Source of the DNA: Azorinus chamasolen
Taxonomy: Eukaryota; Mollusca; Bivalvia; Cardiida; Solecurtidae
Direction of reading: 5' to 3'
Assembly (NCBI GenBank): GCA_963576725.1
Contig: OY755242.1
Coordinates: 9,205,132 to 9,269,131, forward strand
Length of the DNA stretch: 64,000 nucleotides
Shown: in pieces, positions 34,566 through 45,577 of the stretch
How positions within the stretch are numbered: the first letter of the stretch is position 1
Layout: each line of letters begins with the position of its first letter
Notes under the pieces: generated by a model
What the model saw: only the letters and a program-made list of their open reading frames with translations
The model's database searches: none
Told to the model about the DNA's origin: nothing
Made by a program: the position numbers and the translations under genes

Positions 34566-36118
34566 CTGTTCGTAGACCAGTAGAGCTTATGCTATACCCC
34601 CGGCGTGGGCGTGAGCGTGGGCATGAGCGTGGCCAAGGTTAAAGTTTTTTGGACGGGTTGTTTTAAAGCTTAATATTTGTACTAGGATGCTGAAATTTTG
34701 TATGGAAGTTAGAGGTCAAATATTGCTGTTATGAAGTTAAACATTAAAAATATCTTTCAATTTTATCAATTTTTGACATGTTTTGGACTTAGTCCTTTTG
34801 GCCACAAATCACCAGGTTAACGTTTTTTGGACGGGTTGTTTTAAAGCTTAATATTTGAACTAGGATGCTGAAATTTTGTATGGAAGTTCATTTGAGGTCG
34901 AATATTGCTGCTATGAAGTTAAACATTAAAAATATTTTTCGATTTTATCAATTTTTGACATGTTTTGGACTTAAATTTTTGTGGGGCCAAATATCACCAG
35001 GTTAAAGTTTTTTGGACGGGTTGGTATAAAGCTTAATATTTGTACTATGATGCTGAAATTTGGTGAGAAGGTTCATATTGTCGAGACCCTTCCGACCATG
35101 CCAACATTTTTGCCCTGCTGACCTTGACCTTTGACCTACTTTTGCAAAAATCTTTAAATACCTATATTAATGGAGCCATTTTGGCCTAGGGCTTCCATAC
35201 TTGGTATGACCATGCCAGTATTTTTGCCCTTCTGACCTTGACCTTGGCCTTTGACCTACTTTTTCAAAAATCTTTAAATGCCTATAGTATTTGAACCAAT
35301 AGACCTAGGGCTTCCATACTTTGTATGCAACTTTCTTCTGTTAAGACTTTTCCAACAATATTATTGTTTGCCCTTCTGACATCGGCCATGACCTTTGACC
35401 TACTTTTGAAAAAATCTTTAAATGCCTATATAATTGGAACTAATAGGCCTAGGACTTCAATACTTGGTTTGATCATGCCCACTTTTTTGCCCTCCTGACC
35501 TTGACCTTTGACCTGCTTTTGCAAAAATCTTTAAATGCCTATAGTATTTGAGCCAATAGACATAGGGCTTCCATATTTGGTATGATCATGTCAACTTTTT
35601 TGCCCTCCTGACCTTGACATTTGACCTACTTTTGCACAAAAATTTAAATGTCTATAACATCCAACAATATTATTTTTTGCCCTTCTGACCTTGACCTTCG
35701 ATCTACTTTTGAAAAAAATCTTTAAATGCCTATATTATTGGAACCAATAGGCCTAGGAGTTCCATATTTGGTATGATCATGCCAACTTTTTTGCCCTCCT
35801 CAGACCTGACTTTGACCTTGACCTACTTTTGCAAAAATCTTTAAATGCCTATAACATTTGAACCAATGGGCCAAAGGCTTCCATACTTGGTATGCAACTT
35901 TCTTGTGTTAAGGCCTTTCCAGCAATATTGTTTTGCCATGTTACTTTGACCTTTGACCTAGTTTTGCAAACTTCTTTAAATGCCTATAAAATTTGAACTG
36001 GTAGGCCAAGGGCTTCCATACTTGGTATGCAACTTTTTTGTCTTAAGACTTTTCTAACCATACCATTGTTTTTACCATGTGACCTTGACCTTTGACTTAG
36101 GTTTGCAAAAGTCTTTAA
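34566..36118 (+). repeat. Satellite M array, left part
   Basis: A GTGGGCGTGAGCGTGG microsatellite is followed by three units with TTTTTTGGACGGGTTG and AGGATGCTGAAATTT. Then come about eight monomers of roughly 115-150 bp (TGACCTTTGACCTACTTTTG, AAAATCTTTAAATGCCTATA, GGGCTTCCATACTTGGTATG). The array breaks at TCTTTAA|A at 36118 and resumes at 63394. Confidence 0.85.
36115..36118. other. TTAA target-site duplication, left
   Basis: TTAA within the satellite sequence AAGTCTTTAAA, matched by TTAA at 63394-63397. Confidence 0.9.
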
Positions 36119-36142
36119 AGGGGAGGTCCCTACAATCGACAT
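36119..36142 (+). repeat. Left terminal inverted repeat
   Basis: It aligns with the reverse complement of 63370-63393 at 19 of 24 positions, including an uninterrupted GTCCCTACAAT. TTTCAGAAA follows within 30 bp at both ends. Confidence 0.9.
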
Positions 36143-36380
36143 GTTTCAGAAAGGCCTAAAATATACAAAATTTGTTTGTTTATATGCTGAAAAGAAGTAT
36201 ACCACAAGAAAACCGCTCGAAAAAAACGTTGAAAATGACAAATTTTGATATCGAAGACCCCGATGTTCTTCGCCGATGTGTCAGTTATATTCGGGTTGGG
36301 TTTTAGTTTCGTAGTTGTTCGCGCTACTTCGCGTCACCCCGGCCACTTCCGAGAAAACCCGTAAAAGTGTTATGTAAACA
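36143..36380 (+). promoter_or_regulatory. Left subterminal region / promoter of the ballast gene
   Basis: This is the only sequence between the TIR and the first ATG, so it must hold the gene's promoter unless a 5' exon lies outside the element. It becomes CpG-rich near 36325-36360 (TTCGCGCTACTTCGCGTCAC). A GATATCGAAGACCCC block weakly resembles TATATCGAAAAATGCCCC near the right end. Confidence 0.5.
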
Positions 36381-39300
36381 ATGGAGGAGGGATCCAGCGA
36401 ACTGGTGAGTAACTTCAAAAACAAACGCAAATGCGACTGAAACTATATAAGCTGAACAGCGAAATAGTATAGAATATTCAAATAATATCGCAGCTTGCAT
36501 TTTCATGTTTAATTAAGATGCTTTGTACAGTTTGTGTTGTATTCATGAGAGTTAAAGAGGTGACGATGTAGACGATGTGTACATCGTCATCGAGGATAAT
36601 TGTATACACGTTATTGTTCAAGCAGAAAGTTCATAACGCGTGTTTAAATCACAAGTTCAAAATGTGCATATCTCTAGAGAAATGTTTATTTTTCGAGAAT
36701 TTGCTTTTGATTAGTTCCCATCTGCACTGGTGCTTTGACGATTCGTACGATTTAGCCTACAGTAAATTTACCGTTTAACCCTTTCCCTCATATAAACGTG
36801 TTTTCACGCATTTGCAAACAGAGTAGACACAGATCAGACGACTCCTAGAGGAGCGGTCTGATCAGGGTCTGCTCTGTTTGCTAACATAATTTGAAAATTC
36901 TGTTTCTTTACTTTCTAAAATGGCTACAATGTTCTACTTTCCATATTTCATAATAACCTTTTTGTCATGGATGAATATTCAGTTGGTATTGAAATTTGGG
37001 AATGGGTTCAGGATGTTTTGCAGTGTATGAAATCAATAGGGATTTTATTTCTCTTGTGAAGATTTGATAAATAGCTTGAAGGGACGCATAAAAGATCTGC
37101 ATCGTAAGTATAAAAATTACCGTGTTTATTGTAATTACAACAGTTAGTGAGTTACTACCATAGTTACAGAAATGCATATGGCCCTAAGACGTATGATAAG
37201 GCATGTGTTATTATAGGTCTTTGTATGGCCCGGCCATTTTACTGTACAAGATATTGCCACTCATTGATGTAAAATGTTTTCTATTATGTTATAGAGTACA
37301 TCAGATACTGCATCAGCAGTTTCAGCAAGCCCAGTGAGGAGGCGTCCCACTAGACGTGGTAGAGCCAGAGGACGTGGCACAAGAGGAGGCAGAGGTGGTG
37401 CAAGAGGTGCAACTCATGTTCGTGGCACTAGAGGGGGCAGAGGAGGTGTGAGAGGTGCAACTCGTGCACAGGGACAACTTGGGGCAGTTCGGGGAGAATC
37501 GGAGAGTGAGAGGAAGGAAAGGATGAAGGTTATTATTGTTTCAATAATTTATTAGCATAGTAGAACCCTTTACTCTATGAATAATCATGTTAGAAATAAT
37601 GACATCATGCATATAAATAAGATTAATTTGTTATAATAGCACATGGACACATGAGTTTTGGGCTGTAACAGAAATTTTATTAACATACCTTTATTATATC
37701 ATCAGCGTTCTGATCAGACAGCTCCTATAGGAGCCGTCTGATCTAGGTGTACTCTGTTTGCAAAGGTGTATATAATATGGCGGAGATGCAATTTCTTAAT
37801 AGTACATGAAAACATTTAGGCTTTGACAAAAACTGTAATCTATATTTTTCATTAAGCAAAAAACAGACCATGATCAGACGACTCTTATAGGAGCAGTCTG
37901 ATCTGGGTCAATTTTTTTGCCAAGGCATATTAATGAAGTAAAGGGTTATACAATTTAACCCTTTCCCTGTTCTATGTTTGTTCCAAATTTCAATACCTAT
38001 TGAATATTCATTAACAAAAATAGCTATAAAGAAATATGAAAGGTTGAATATTGTAGACATTTTAGAAGACAAAGAAACAGATTTATCAAATCATATTACC
38101 AGAGCAGACCCTGATCAGACGGTTCCTCTAGGAAAAAGCTTTGACAGTATAATGTGATCATAAGTAAAATCTAGTCATCAGTTCATCCAAAGAGATTGGA
38201 CTAGAAAATGACTTAACCCCTTTCCGTTTTAAAAACGCCTGTCATGCATTTGCAAACAGAGTAGACCCAGATCAGGTTGCTCCTGTAGGATATGATGTAT
38301 ATTTGATTGTACAGTTTCATTCAATGCAAACAATTCCCTTGAAAAAGTTTACCTTGCAGAAATTGAGCTCATGTTCATGATGTCATTTATATTTCTTACA
38401 CGAATCTCGTTCTTGACAAGGGTAAAATTATTCTTCTGATCAGGGTCTACACTATTTGTGGTACTTTAGAGTTAATCGATAACCAGTACATCATACAATA
38501 TATTGTAACCCGTTGTCTCTCCAAGAGTTCATTCGATTCCATAATTTGTGCATGTAAATATTGTGGTTTCCACAAGACAACGTTGCTGATAAGAATGTTT
38601 TTTTTATTGACAACTGCTAATTTCGAAGACTAGGGAAGACTGACAGCCAGTTTTCATTTAATGTGATTTATTTTATAATTTAGTTGCCAGTTAATGTATA
38701 CTTATGAATAAAACTTATTTTTCTGTGCAGGGTATAATCGCAGAGATGAATGAAGACAGGGCAAAAGGTGTGCTCTTGATGGTCGTGGAGAAGCAGCCAG
38801 CCATCATGTTTGAAATTCTCGACAGGGTGGACCCCCAAGACCCCAGCAGATTTCATCCACAACCTGGGTCTAGTGCACCACCATGGTGTAGGTGTGGAAA
38901 CTGCAGGGAAATGCCAAGCATTCCGGAACGTATCTGCTGTGGTCGCAGTCCACAACACTGCATTTCAACACACGAGGTAATGAATCTTCTAACAGGCGTC
39001 ATAAGAACATGTTTTGTAATAGTACCAAGTAAATCCAATTTTCCCTTGAGGCAGATGACATGTGACTACATGTAGTAGCGAGTACTCATGTATGTTATGA
39101 AATTTATCCTTGAAATATTGATGCCTGGTGGCTCAGAACCCGTACTTCATTCTGAGTGTTGTTATACCTTCTGATCCTTTGAGATCATGAGTTTCAGTAC
39201 TTCTTGTTCTGAAAATTGAATACCGTCTAAGCCGGTGCAAGGGGGCATGAGCAGTGTTGCACTTTCAATTACTGTTCATGAACAGACTAAAAAAAACCGA

Positions 39301-40184
39301 GTCTGCAATGTTCTCTTTTTTGTGTTGCAATTTTTGCTCTCGGGGGATCATCTCCCTTTAGAATTTACTCTATTATAGTACACAAATTATACTAGCCATG
39401 TGCTAGCTCTGCTGTAAAAAGACAGTGATCCTTGGCTCTATGAAATGCAGAATTTTAAACTAAGTCCTATAAATATCTCAACATTTTTACCCCATTAAAA
39501 TGGTTGAGATGGTAAGATCATGCAACTATAGAAGTCCTCTGATCAGAGTCTGCTCTGTTTGTTATGAAATAATATAGACTCTACAGTTTCAGCCAATACC
39601 AAAATGTTGTGTGTACATATGTCATTATAAAAGTTCAGCTAATTAATATTCACCATGTCATTATTTCTTACATGAATATTCAAGAGAGAAAGGATTAAAA
39701 ATAAATAAGTAAATGATGGAAACACATGCAACTGTTTTTCTAGTATCCTGAAACTTGTAGTTATTTTAACAGAACTTGACATTATATTCTTTGATTTCAC
39801 TATGAAGCATCAGTACACTAGGCTATGTATATGTGGTATAAATTCTGTCTAGATTTATTTTTTTCTTATTTATATTTGTGCTCATCAGAACATGGTCATC
39901 AAAACATATTATCATTGTAGGACATGGATCGCTACATTCTGGATGAAGGCATGCTATCTATAGCACGCCTTTACAGACAGGAGGTGCTGGTGTACCCAGA
40001 AGAGGCAGACCTCAACAAGGCTAACCGGCATACTGCCTACAGACAGTTCACCTTGTGGTACCGTGGCCGCCTGGGTGCCGGAGTGAGAGTTGTTATCCCC
40101 AGCTGTTGTGTGTGGACAATAAGGGATAAATTCCCAGACCCCTTCAGCCAGTATACAGGCTTTATTGCAAATAGAGTAGGATAG
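36381..40184 (+). CDS. P2X7-type ballast-domain protein with RG-rich region (4 exons)
   Basis: Exons are 36381-36404, 37295-37528, 38731-38976 and 39921-40184. All junctions are phase 0 with GT-AG borders, giving 255 residues and a TAG stop. Residues 1-8 are exon 1. Residues about 22-75 are RG/RGG repeats (RGRARGRGTRGGRGG), typical of RNA- or DNA-binding tails. Residues about 87-255 match the cytoplasmic ballast domain of P2X7: PWCRCGNC (Cys139, 141, 144), Cys155/156, Cys163, and VVIPSCCVWTIRDKFPD (Cys230/231) then QYTGF. In P2X7 such Cys bind zinc. No P2X transmembrane or ligand-binding part is present. It lies inside the giant transposon, convergent with its transposase. The role is unknown; a nucleic-acid-binding accessory protein is my inference. 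Confidence 0.88.
36776..37012. mobile_element. H-family hairpin MITE in ballast intron 1
   Basis: TAACCCTTTCCCTCATATAA start, palindromic CAGAGTAGACACAGATCAGA...TGATCAGGGTCTGCTCTGTT core, and a degraded right end. Confidence 0.7.
37295..37528 (+). CDS. Ballast gene exon 2 (RG-rich)
   Basis: The acceptor is TTATAG and the donor AAG|GTTATT. It encodes STSDTASAVSASPVRRRPTR, then the RG/RGG repeats and a charged SESERKERMK end. The GTG at 37334 is internal and not a start. Confidence 0.85.
37556..38730. repeat. Ballast intron 2: degraded hairpin repeats
   Basis: At least four H-related pieces are recognised by the GATCAGAC..CTCCTATAGGAG..TCTGATC palindrome at about 37700-37760, 37865-37925, 38100-38135 and 38255-38290. 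No coding sequence is seen apart from the flanking exons. Confidence 0.6.
38731..38976 (+). CDS. Ballast gene exon 3 (zinc-site half)
   Basis: Acceptor TTCTGTGCAG, donor GAG|GTAATG. It begins with a helix (AEMNEDRAKGVLLMVVEKQP) and ends with the Cys cluster PWCRCGNCREMPSIPERICC and HCIST, the P2X7 C-terminal signature. Confidence 0.9.
38977..39920. other. Ballast intron 3
   Basis: It is mostly unassigned, with an H-like piece at about 39535-39690 (CTGATCAGAGTCTGCTCTGT). Confidence 0.5.
39921..40184 (+). CDS. Ballast gene exon 4 (terminal)
   Basis: The acceptor is ATTGTAG. It encodes DMDRYILDEGMLSIARLYRQ, then HTAYRQFTLWYRGRLG and VVIPSCCVWTIRDKFPD..QYTGF, corresponding to the end of the P2X7 ballast domain, then a TAG. 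Confidence 0.9.
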   Translation, partial: DMDRYILDEGMLSIARLYRQEVLVYPEEADLNKANRHTAYRQFTLWYRGRLGAGVRVVIPSCCVWTIRDKFPDPFSQYTGFIANRVG

Positions 40185-41149
40185 ATAACATTGTATGTTT
40201 AATCATTTCTCTCATAGATTATGGGTCCCATGGTGGCTGTTTTTAAAACTATTCCTTCATATTGACACCTCTGTAAATGTAACATGTTGAAACCATTGTG
40301 ATAAATAGAGCATTTGTTCCATAATAGCTCTATTTATCATAATTATTTCAAAACTACACATATAAAAATGATACTTTTCTCTAGCAAATACTCTTTTTTT
40401 GGTAGATTTATTCAAAGATACTTGGTCTAATAAAGCCTATAAGAGAATTGGACAAATATTACAAATATTTTTTCTAGCTTATATAATGTCCGGTCAATTT
40501 TCTAGTCAACAGATTCTGTAATGGATATTTGTAAGATGATATTTTGAATAAAAAATGTTAGGGAAGGGGTTAATTATAGCCATAAATCAATCGGCTGAAT
40601 TTCACGGCTTAAAAAACCTGTTTCTGTCTAACTCTTTACTCCATGAATAATCATCATTTTATGTGTTAAAGAAATTATGGCCTTGTGAATATGTGTTAAG
40701 ATAATTGATATAATTACACATGGACACAAGCTCTATTATATCATAAGCAAACAGAGCAGACCCTGATAGGATAGCTCCTATAGAAGTCGTCTAATCTTTG
40801 ACTACTCTGTTTGTAAAGGCGATAAATATGCATATTTATATAATAAACGGTTAAGCTGAAATCATACATTTATTCCCACTGTCTAATTCTTTGTATAAAA
40901 TCTTGCTCAAACAGATTTTCAATTGTTTTATTCATAGCTTGCAATTATTTTCAGGCATAAGCATGTCATTTGAATTCGACACTTCAAGTAAACATCTGTT
41001 TTAGCAGGAATTTATACTCAGACACTAAAGTATTAGGTGTACAATCTGATGGCTTGACCAAATCTTGAATGAATGAATGAAGAATGAATGAATGAATGAA
41101 TGAATGAAATACTTTATTTCACATTCACATACAATATGACAGTCATATG
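40185..41149. repeat. 3' flank of ballast gene with repeats
   Basis: A hairpin, GATAAATAGAGCATTTGTTC.../..GCTCTATTTATCATAA, at 40290-40352 matches the insert at 37-395. An H-like piece is at 40735-40830 and a (GAAT)n microsatellite at 41068-41108. Confidence 0.6.
40547..40552 (+). terminator. Possible polyadenylation signal
   Basis: AATAAA lies 363 bp after the ballast stop codon. It sits close to repeat sequence, so its use is uncertain. Confidence 0.35.
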
Positions 41150-41390
41150 TAACCCTTTCCTTCATATAAATGCCTTTTTACATTTTTGCAAACGGAGTAG
41201 ACCCAGATCTGACAGCTGCTTTATGAGCAGACTGACCGGTGTCTGCTCTGTTTGCTTTCAATATGATACAGATCTGATTCTGCAGTTTTTGCCAAACCAA
41301 CGGTTTCCTTGAAAAGTTAACATAAAATTCAGCTACGGAGTATTCATAATGCCATTACTTCTTACGTTGTATTTAACAGGGAAAGGGTTA
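41150..41390. mobile_element. H-family hairpin MITE
   Basis: Complete copy: TAACCCTTTCCTTCATATAA to CAGGGAAAGGGTTA, with the CAAACGGAGTAGACCCAGAT / GGTGTCTGCTCTGTTTGC hairpin. TA at both ends suggests a TA target site. Confidence 0.8.
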
Positions 41391-41483
41391 CAACCAAAGA
41401 ACAAAACTTAACAACAACAGCTTCTGTCAGGATTTTGTGTACAAACAATGAAACTTACAAACATTGAAACTGCTGCTCATACA

Positions 41484-44400
41484 ATTATTATTATTATTAT
41501 TATTATACCACATTTATATAGCGCTCTTTTCACACGGGATATGTGCGTTCAAAAGCGCTGTACATGGATGAAATCAATAATCGGAACGAACCGCATGATT
41601 ATCTATCCAGACAATGAAAGATTTACAATAGATGTGCAATAAATATAAAAATCACTAGCCGGACGGTTAGTGAAGGATATACAAAAAATATACAATAGAT
41701 ATGAAATCATAAACCGGAAGGAACTGCATGGTCGTCCATCCAGTCAATGAAATGTATGCAATATATATACAATAAATATAAAATCACTAACCGGTAGGAA
41801 CCACATGATTATCCACCCGGTCAATGAAAGATATGGAATAGATATACAATATATGTATAACCACTAACCGGTAGGAACCGCATGATTATCCACCCAGTCA
41901 ATGAAAGATATGCAATAAATATACAATAAGTATAAAGTCACCAACTGGTAGGAACCACATGATTATTTATACCAAGTCGGTGAATTATAAGCAATATATA
42001 TACAATAAATATGATATACAATAAATACGAAATCACTAACCGGTAGGAACCACATGATTATCTATTCGGTCAGTGAGAGATTGATTCCTACAGCATATCC
42101 CAAGGGCTGCAATGGCAAAGGAATCGTAAGGTATGAGAATTGATGATTATAAGCTACTTTCCCTAAACTGTCCTAGTAGTATATGTTGAAGAAATGTGTT
42201 TTCAGAGATCTTTTGAAACATGCCAGTGAGCTTGCATCTCTAATGCCTGATGGCAGAGCATTCCAGAGTTTTGGAGCTGCATTCATGAAACTTCTCTCAC
42301 CGTATTTTACCTTACGACTTTTTGGTACAACCAACGACAAGGAGCTACTTGCTGACCTTAATCCTCTGCGGGGCCGATACACGTCAAGCATGTCGACAAT
42401 GTACTTGGCGGATTCATTGTGCATGGCTTTATACGTAAGTGTCAGAATTTTGAATTCAATGCGATGTTGAACCGGAAGCCAATGAAGTTCTTTCAAAACA
42501 GGCGTGATATGATCATATCGAGGAGTCCTGGTTATGATGCGGGCTGCTGTGTTTTGAACTCTTTGGAGTTTCTGCAGTGTGCTTTTTGAAATTCCATGCA
42601 GCAATGAGTTGCAGTAGTCTATTTTCGATGTAACCAGAGAGTTCACCAAAGTCTTGGTAGCATCAGGTGAGAGGTACTTTCTTATATGACCTATTCGTCG
42701 GAGCTGTGCATAACTAGACCTACAGACCGAATTGATGTGTGATGCCATATCCATTTGTGAATCGAGCCATGTACCGAGATTCTTTATACACAAAGACGGT
42801 TTGATCTTAGAGGGGCCTACTTGCACATGAATGTCTTCAGGTACTACTGTGTTTTTTGCATGAAACAGGATGACCTCAGTTTTGTCAGTATTGAGCTTCA
42901 GCATGTTCTGGTGCATCCAAGAGACTATTTCGTTGAGACAGATCTCAATTCGTGATAAAGCTTCTTGTTGACAGGAAATGTCTTTGGGCTTAAAGGACAG
43001 GTATAATTGCGAATCATCGGCATAAAAATGGTGCTTTAGCCCATGGTTTCTGCAGATTGAGCCGACAGGTTTTGTGTACATGATGTAGTTTTTTGGTCCA
43101 AGGACCGATCCCTGTGGCACGCTATATTTCATATTTACTGGGGTGGACAACTCCCCATCTACTGACACTATTTGATAGCGGTCATTTAGATAGGAGGTCA
43201 TCCACTCAAGGGGTTTCCCAATGATTCCGAAGTCTTTTTCAAGGCGCTTTAGCAATGTTTCGTGATCGATAGTGTCAAATGCAGCCGATAAGTCAAGCAT
43301 CACCAGAACTGTTGTTTCATCTTTATCTAGGGATTGAAGGATGTCATTCTGAACTTTCAGAAGAGCAGTCTCTGTTGAGTGATGCTTTCGGTATGCTGAT
43401 TGATAGTGCTCATGTAGATTGTTTGAGTTCAGGTGGGACTCAATGCGTTTGTCAACCACTTTTTCTAACACTTTGGAGACAAATGGCAGATTTGATATAG
43501 GCCTATAATTCTTAAGTTCATTTGAATCGAGATCCGGTTTCTTTAAAATAGGTCTGACATGTGACCTTTTGAAACTTTTTGGAACATAGGCATTGTCTAA
43601 AGAGGAGTTTACAATGTTTGTCAAAACCGGTAGGAGTTCATCAAGGCATGACTTTAATAGCCATGTAGGTATTGGATCCAGTTCGCAAGACTTACAGGGG
43701 GATGCCTTAATGATCTGTCCTACTTCTTCTACTGTAGCTGTAGCAAACTTTTCTAATACGTTTGTTGAATGCTGCATCTCAGTGTCAATCGTCGCACTGG
43801 ATACAGTGCCTGATGCAATATCAGCACGTATTTTGTCCACTTTGTCAACGAAAAAGTCACTGAATTCTTGTGCAAGATGCTTCGAGGACGAAGTCTTAGG
43901 CAATGAGATGTCACTAGTTGAACCTAGCAGATGCTTAGTGACTCTGAAAAGACTTTTTGAGTCTGCCTGGCATGCTTCAACTTTCTCTGAGTAAAAATCA
44001 ATCTTTGACTTAATTAGTAGCCTGTTGACTTTGGCACACTGTTCTCTATATAGCTGATGGTCTATTGTGAGTTTGGACTTTTTCCAGTTCCGTTCCAACT
44101 TGCGCCTTACATGTTTAGCATCATGCAGTTCCTGGGTATACCAAGGGCATGATGGTCTGAGCGTTATGGTTTTTGTACACAGTGGTGCATGTTTATTGAC
44201 AAGTGCCGCCAGTGTTTGTGTATATGACTTAACCAGCTCATCAACATCTGTCGTCTGCATACTCGATTCGATGAGTTCCGAGTTTACGAGGTCTCTTTTG
44301 AATGATTCTATATTAATTGCCCTAAGTTTCCGAAATGAAACAGTTTTCCTCACAGTTGGGGGTTTCGCGGCCTTTGCCTCGAAAGTTACGGAAAAATGAT

Positions 44401-45577
44401 CTCGCGAAACTTTACCACTACTGTCGGACAGTCCAGGATCTGTGACTTCAATGTTCGACACACAGTCATCACCGTCCCGTGTAATAACAACATCAAGGGT
44501 ATGTCCCCCTATATGAGTGGCTTCACTCACATGTTGTTGCAGTCCAAACGATTCAAGTGTACTAACAAAGTTAGCAGTGTTTCTGTCATTTGGAATGTCA
44601 AGGTGGATGTTTAAATCCCCTACAATGACGACCGGTCTGTCGGTGGTGGCAAATTTAGATAAGAAAGATGGCCACTCATTCTCAAGAAAATCCCCAGTTT
44701 TTAGACCATTTGCACGTGATGGTGGCGGTCTGTAAACAACTACTAGACGCAGAGTGAAATATCGGATACTTAAAGTGCAGTCCATGTACTCAAAGTTTGA
44801 AAAATCATTATCTCTTGTTGATGTATGGATGCGGAGTCCTATTGAAGCCTTATATATGACTGCTACCCCACCGCCATGGTTGCCATTGCAGCGAGGGACA
44901 TGTTCGATTTTGTAATGAGTAGGAACCAGTTCGTTTAAACACGATTTGTCTACAGAACTACCGAGCCAGGTTTCCGTAATGGCTACCACATCAAAGTCAT
45001 TTGAAACGATATAGTCGCAAATAGAAAGGGCCTTGTTTTTGACTGACCTGGGGTTTAAACTGCATACCTTTACAAAAGTCTGAATTCTGACTGGCGCTGG
45101 AGCTTCGCGATTTACATGCACAAGAGTTTCCGTTTTCTTAGAAAAGGGCGCTGTTGAGAATTTACTCGTGTACCGGTGGGGTTTTGAAACAATGGGGATT
45201 ATCTGGGGAAACTGTTTCAAGTGACTGAGATTTACGCCATCAGATGAAACCCTAATTTCAGTTTGACGATTTCCAGAAACAGTTGGAATTGACTGAGGTA
45301 TTTCCCTTAATTTGTTTAAATGAACACCTTTATTTACATCCCAACTACGCCTTGATTTTGAGTTGCCCCCTTTAGAGCCTCTGAATTTAGCTAAGCCAGT
45401 TTGCCCAAAATCTAACAGCCCTAGCTGTCTCAACCTGGACAATACTAGCGTGTCGGGTTTTAAAATAGGCGATGATTGCCCTATAAAAGAAAGATCACAC
45501 CTTGTATACTGTATCTGTGTTGAACTAATCCGCTTCTTTCCTTCACCTGTATATCCTAATGCCTGAGGCACACACAT
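41484..45577 (-). mobile_element. CR1/L2-like non-LTR retrotransposon (LINE)
   Basis: Read on the - strand it has an intact ORF2 (45577-42173), a 3' UTR with repeated ATCATGTGGTTCCTACCGGT motifs, the terminal GCGCTATATAAATGTGGTAT and an (AAT)n tail at 41484-41506. No ORF1 is found upstream of 45577 and no clear target-site duplication was found, so the 5' end is not fixed. It inserted into the giant transposon after the latter arrived. A truncated sister lies at 28820-29757. Confidence 0.85.
42173..45577 (-). CDS. LINE ORF2: endonuclease and reverse transcriptase, intact
   Basis: This is a 1134-residue open frame without stops or frameshifts. From about residue 170 it has an APE-type endonuclease domain: VCSLNPRSVKNK, AITETWLG, GDLNIHLD near residue 319, and a late SRDHFSV histidine motif. 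From about residue 650 to 900 it has a reverse transcriptase: NYRPISNLPFVSKVLEK, LDLSAAFDTIDH, SVPQGSVLGP, and the catalytic YADD near residue 851. The C-terminus (RSASSSLSLVVPKSRKVKYG) is typical of CR1/L2-like elements. It nicks target DNA and copies the LINE RNA into it. An in-frame stop 9 nt upstream supports the chosen ATG. The open + strand frames here are shadows. Confidence 0.93.
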   Translation of the reverse strand: MCVPQALGYTGEGKKRISSTQIQYTRCDLSFIGQSSPILKPDTLVLSRLRQLGLLDFGQTGLAKFRGSKGGNSKSRRSWDVNKGVHLNKLREIPQSIPTVSGNRQTEIRVSSDGVNLSHLKQFPQIIPIVSKPHRYTSKFSTAPFSKKTETLVHVNREAPAPVRIQTFVKVCSLNPRSVKNKALSICDYIVSNDFDVVAITETWLGSSVDKSCLNELVPTHYKIEHVPRCNGNHGGGVAVIYKASIGLRIHTSTRDNDFSNFEYMDCTLSIRYFTLRLVVVYRPPPSRANGLKTGDFLENEWPSFLSKFATTDRPVVIVGDLNIHLDIPNDRNTANFVSTLESFGLQQHVSEATHIGGHTLDVVITRDGDDCVSNIEVTDPGLSDSSGKVSRDHFSVTFEAKAAKPPTVRKTVSFRKLRAINIESFKRDLVNSELIESSMQTTDVDELVKSYTQTLAALVNKHAPLCTKTITLRPSCPWYTQELHDAKHVRRKLERNWKKSKLTIDHQLYREQCAKVNRLLIKSKIDFYSEKVEACQADSKSLFRVTKHLLGSTSDISLPKTSSSKHLAQEFSDFFVDKVDKIRADIASGTVSSATIDTEMQHSTNVLEKFATATVEEVGQIIKASPCKSCELDPIPTWLLKSCLDELLPVLTNIVNSSLDNAYVPKSFKRSHVRPILKKPDLDSNELKNYRPISNLPFVSKVLEKVVDKRIESHLNSNNLHEHYQSAYRKHHSTETALLKVQNDILQSLDKDETTVLVMLDLSAAFDTIDHETLLKRLEKDFGIIGKPLEWMTSYLNDRYQIVSVDGELSTPVNMKYSVPQGSVLGPKNYIMYTKPVGSICRNHGLKHHFYADDSQLYLSFKPKDISCQQEALSRIEICLNEIVSWMHQNMLKLNTDKTEVILFHAKNTVVPEDIHVQVGPSKIKPSLCIKNLGTWLDSQMDMASHINSVCRSSYAQLRRIGHIRKYLSPDATKTLVNSLVTSKIDYCNSLLHGISKSTLQKLQRVQNTAARIITRTPRYDHITPVLKELHWLPVQHRIEFKILTLTYKAMHNESAKYIVDMLDVYRPRRGLRSASSSLSLVVPKSRKVKYGERSFMNAAPKLWNALPSGIRDASSLACFKRSLKTHFFNIYY

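Noticed and set aside
37334..37555. Stand-alone RG-rich ORF starting at a GTG
   Set aside because: It is the in-frame body of ballast exon 2; splice sites on both sides and phase-0 joining explain it better.
36381..40184. A P2X receptor channel gene
   Set aside because: Only the ballast part is present; no transmembrane helices or extracellular ATP-binding motifs precede it and the gene starts close to the transposon end.
42183..45566. Several + strand ORFs up to 133 codons opposite the LINE
   Set aside because: They are antisense shadows of the intact ORF2 and show no recognisable domain.
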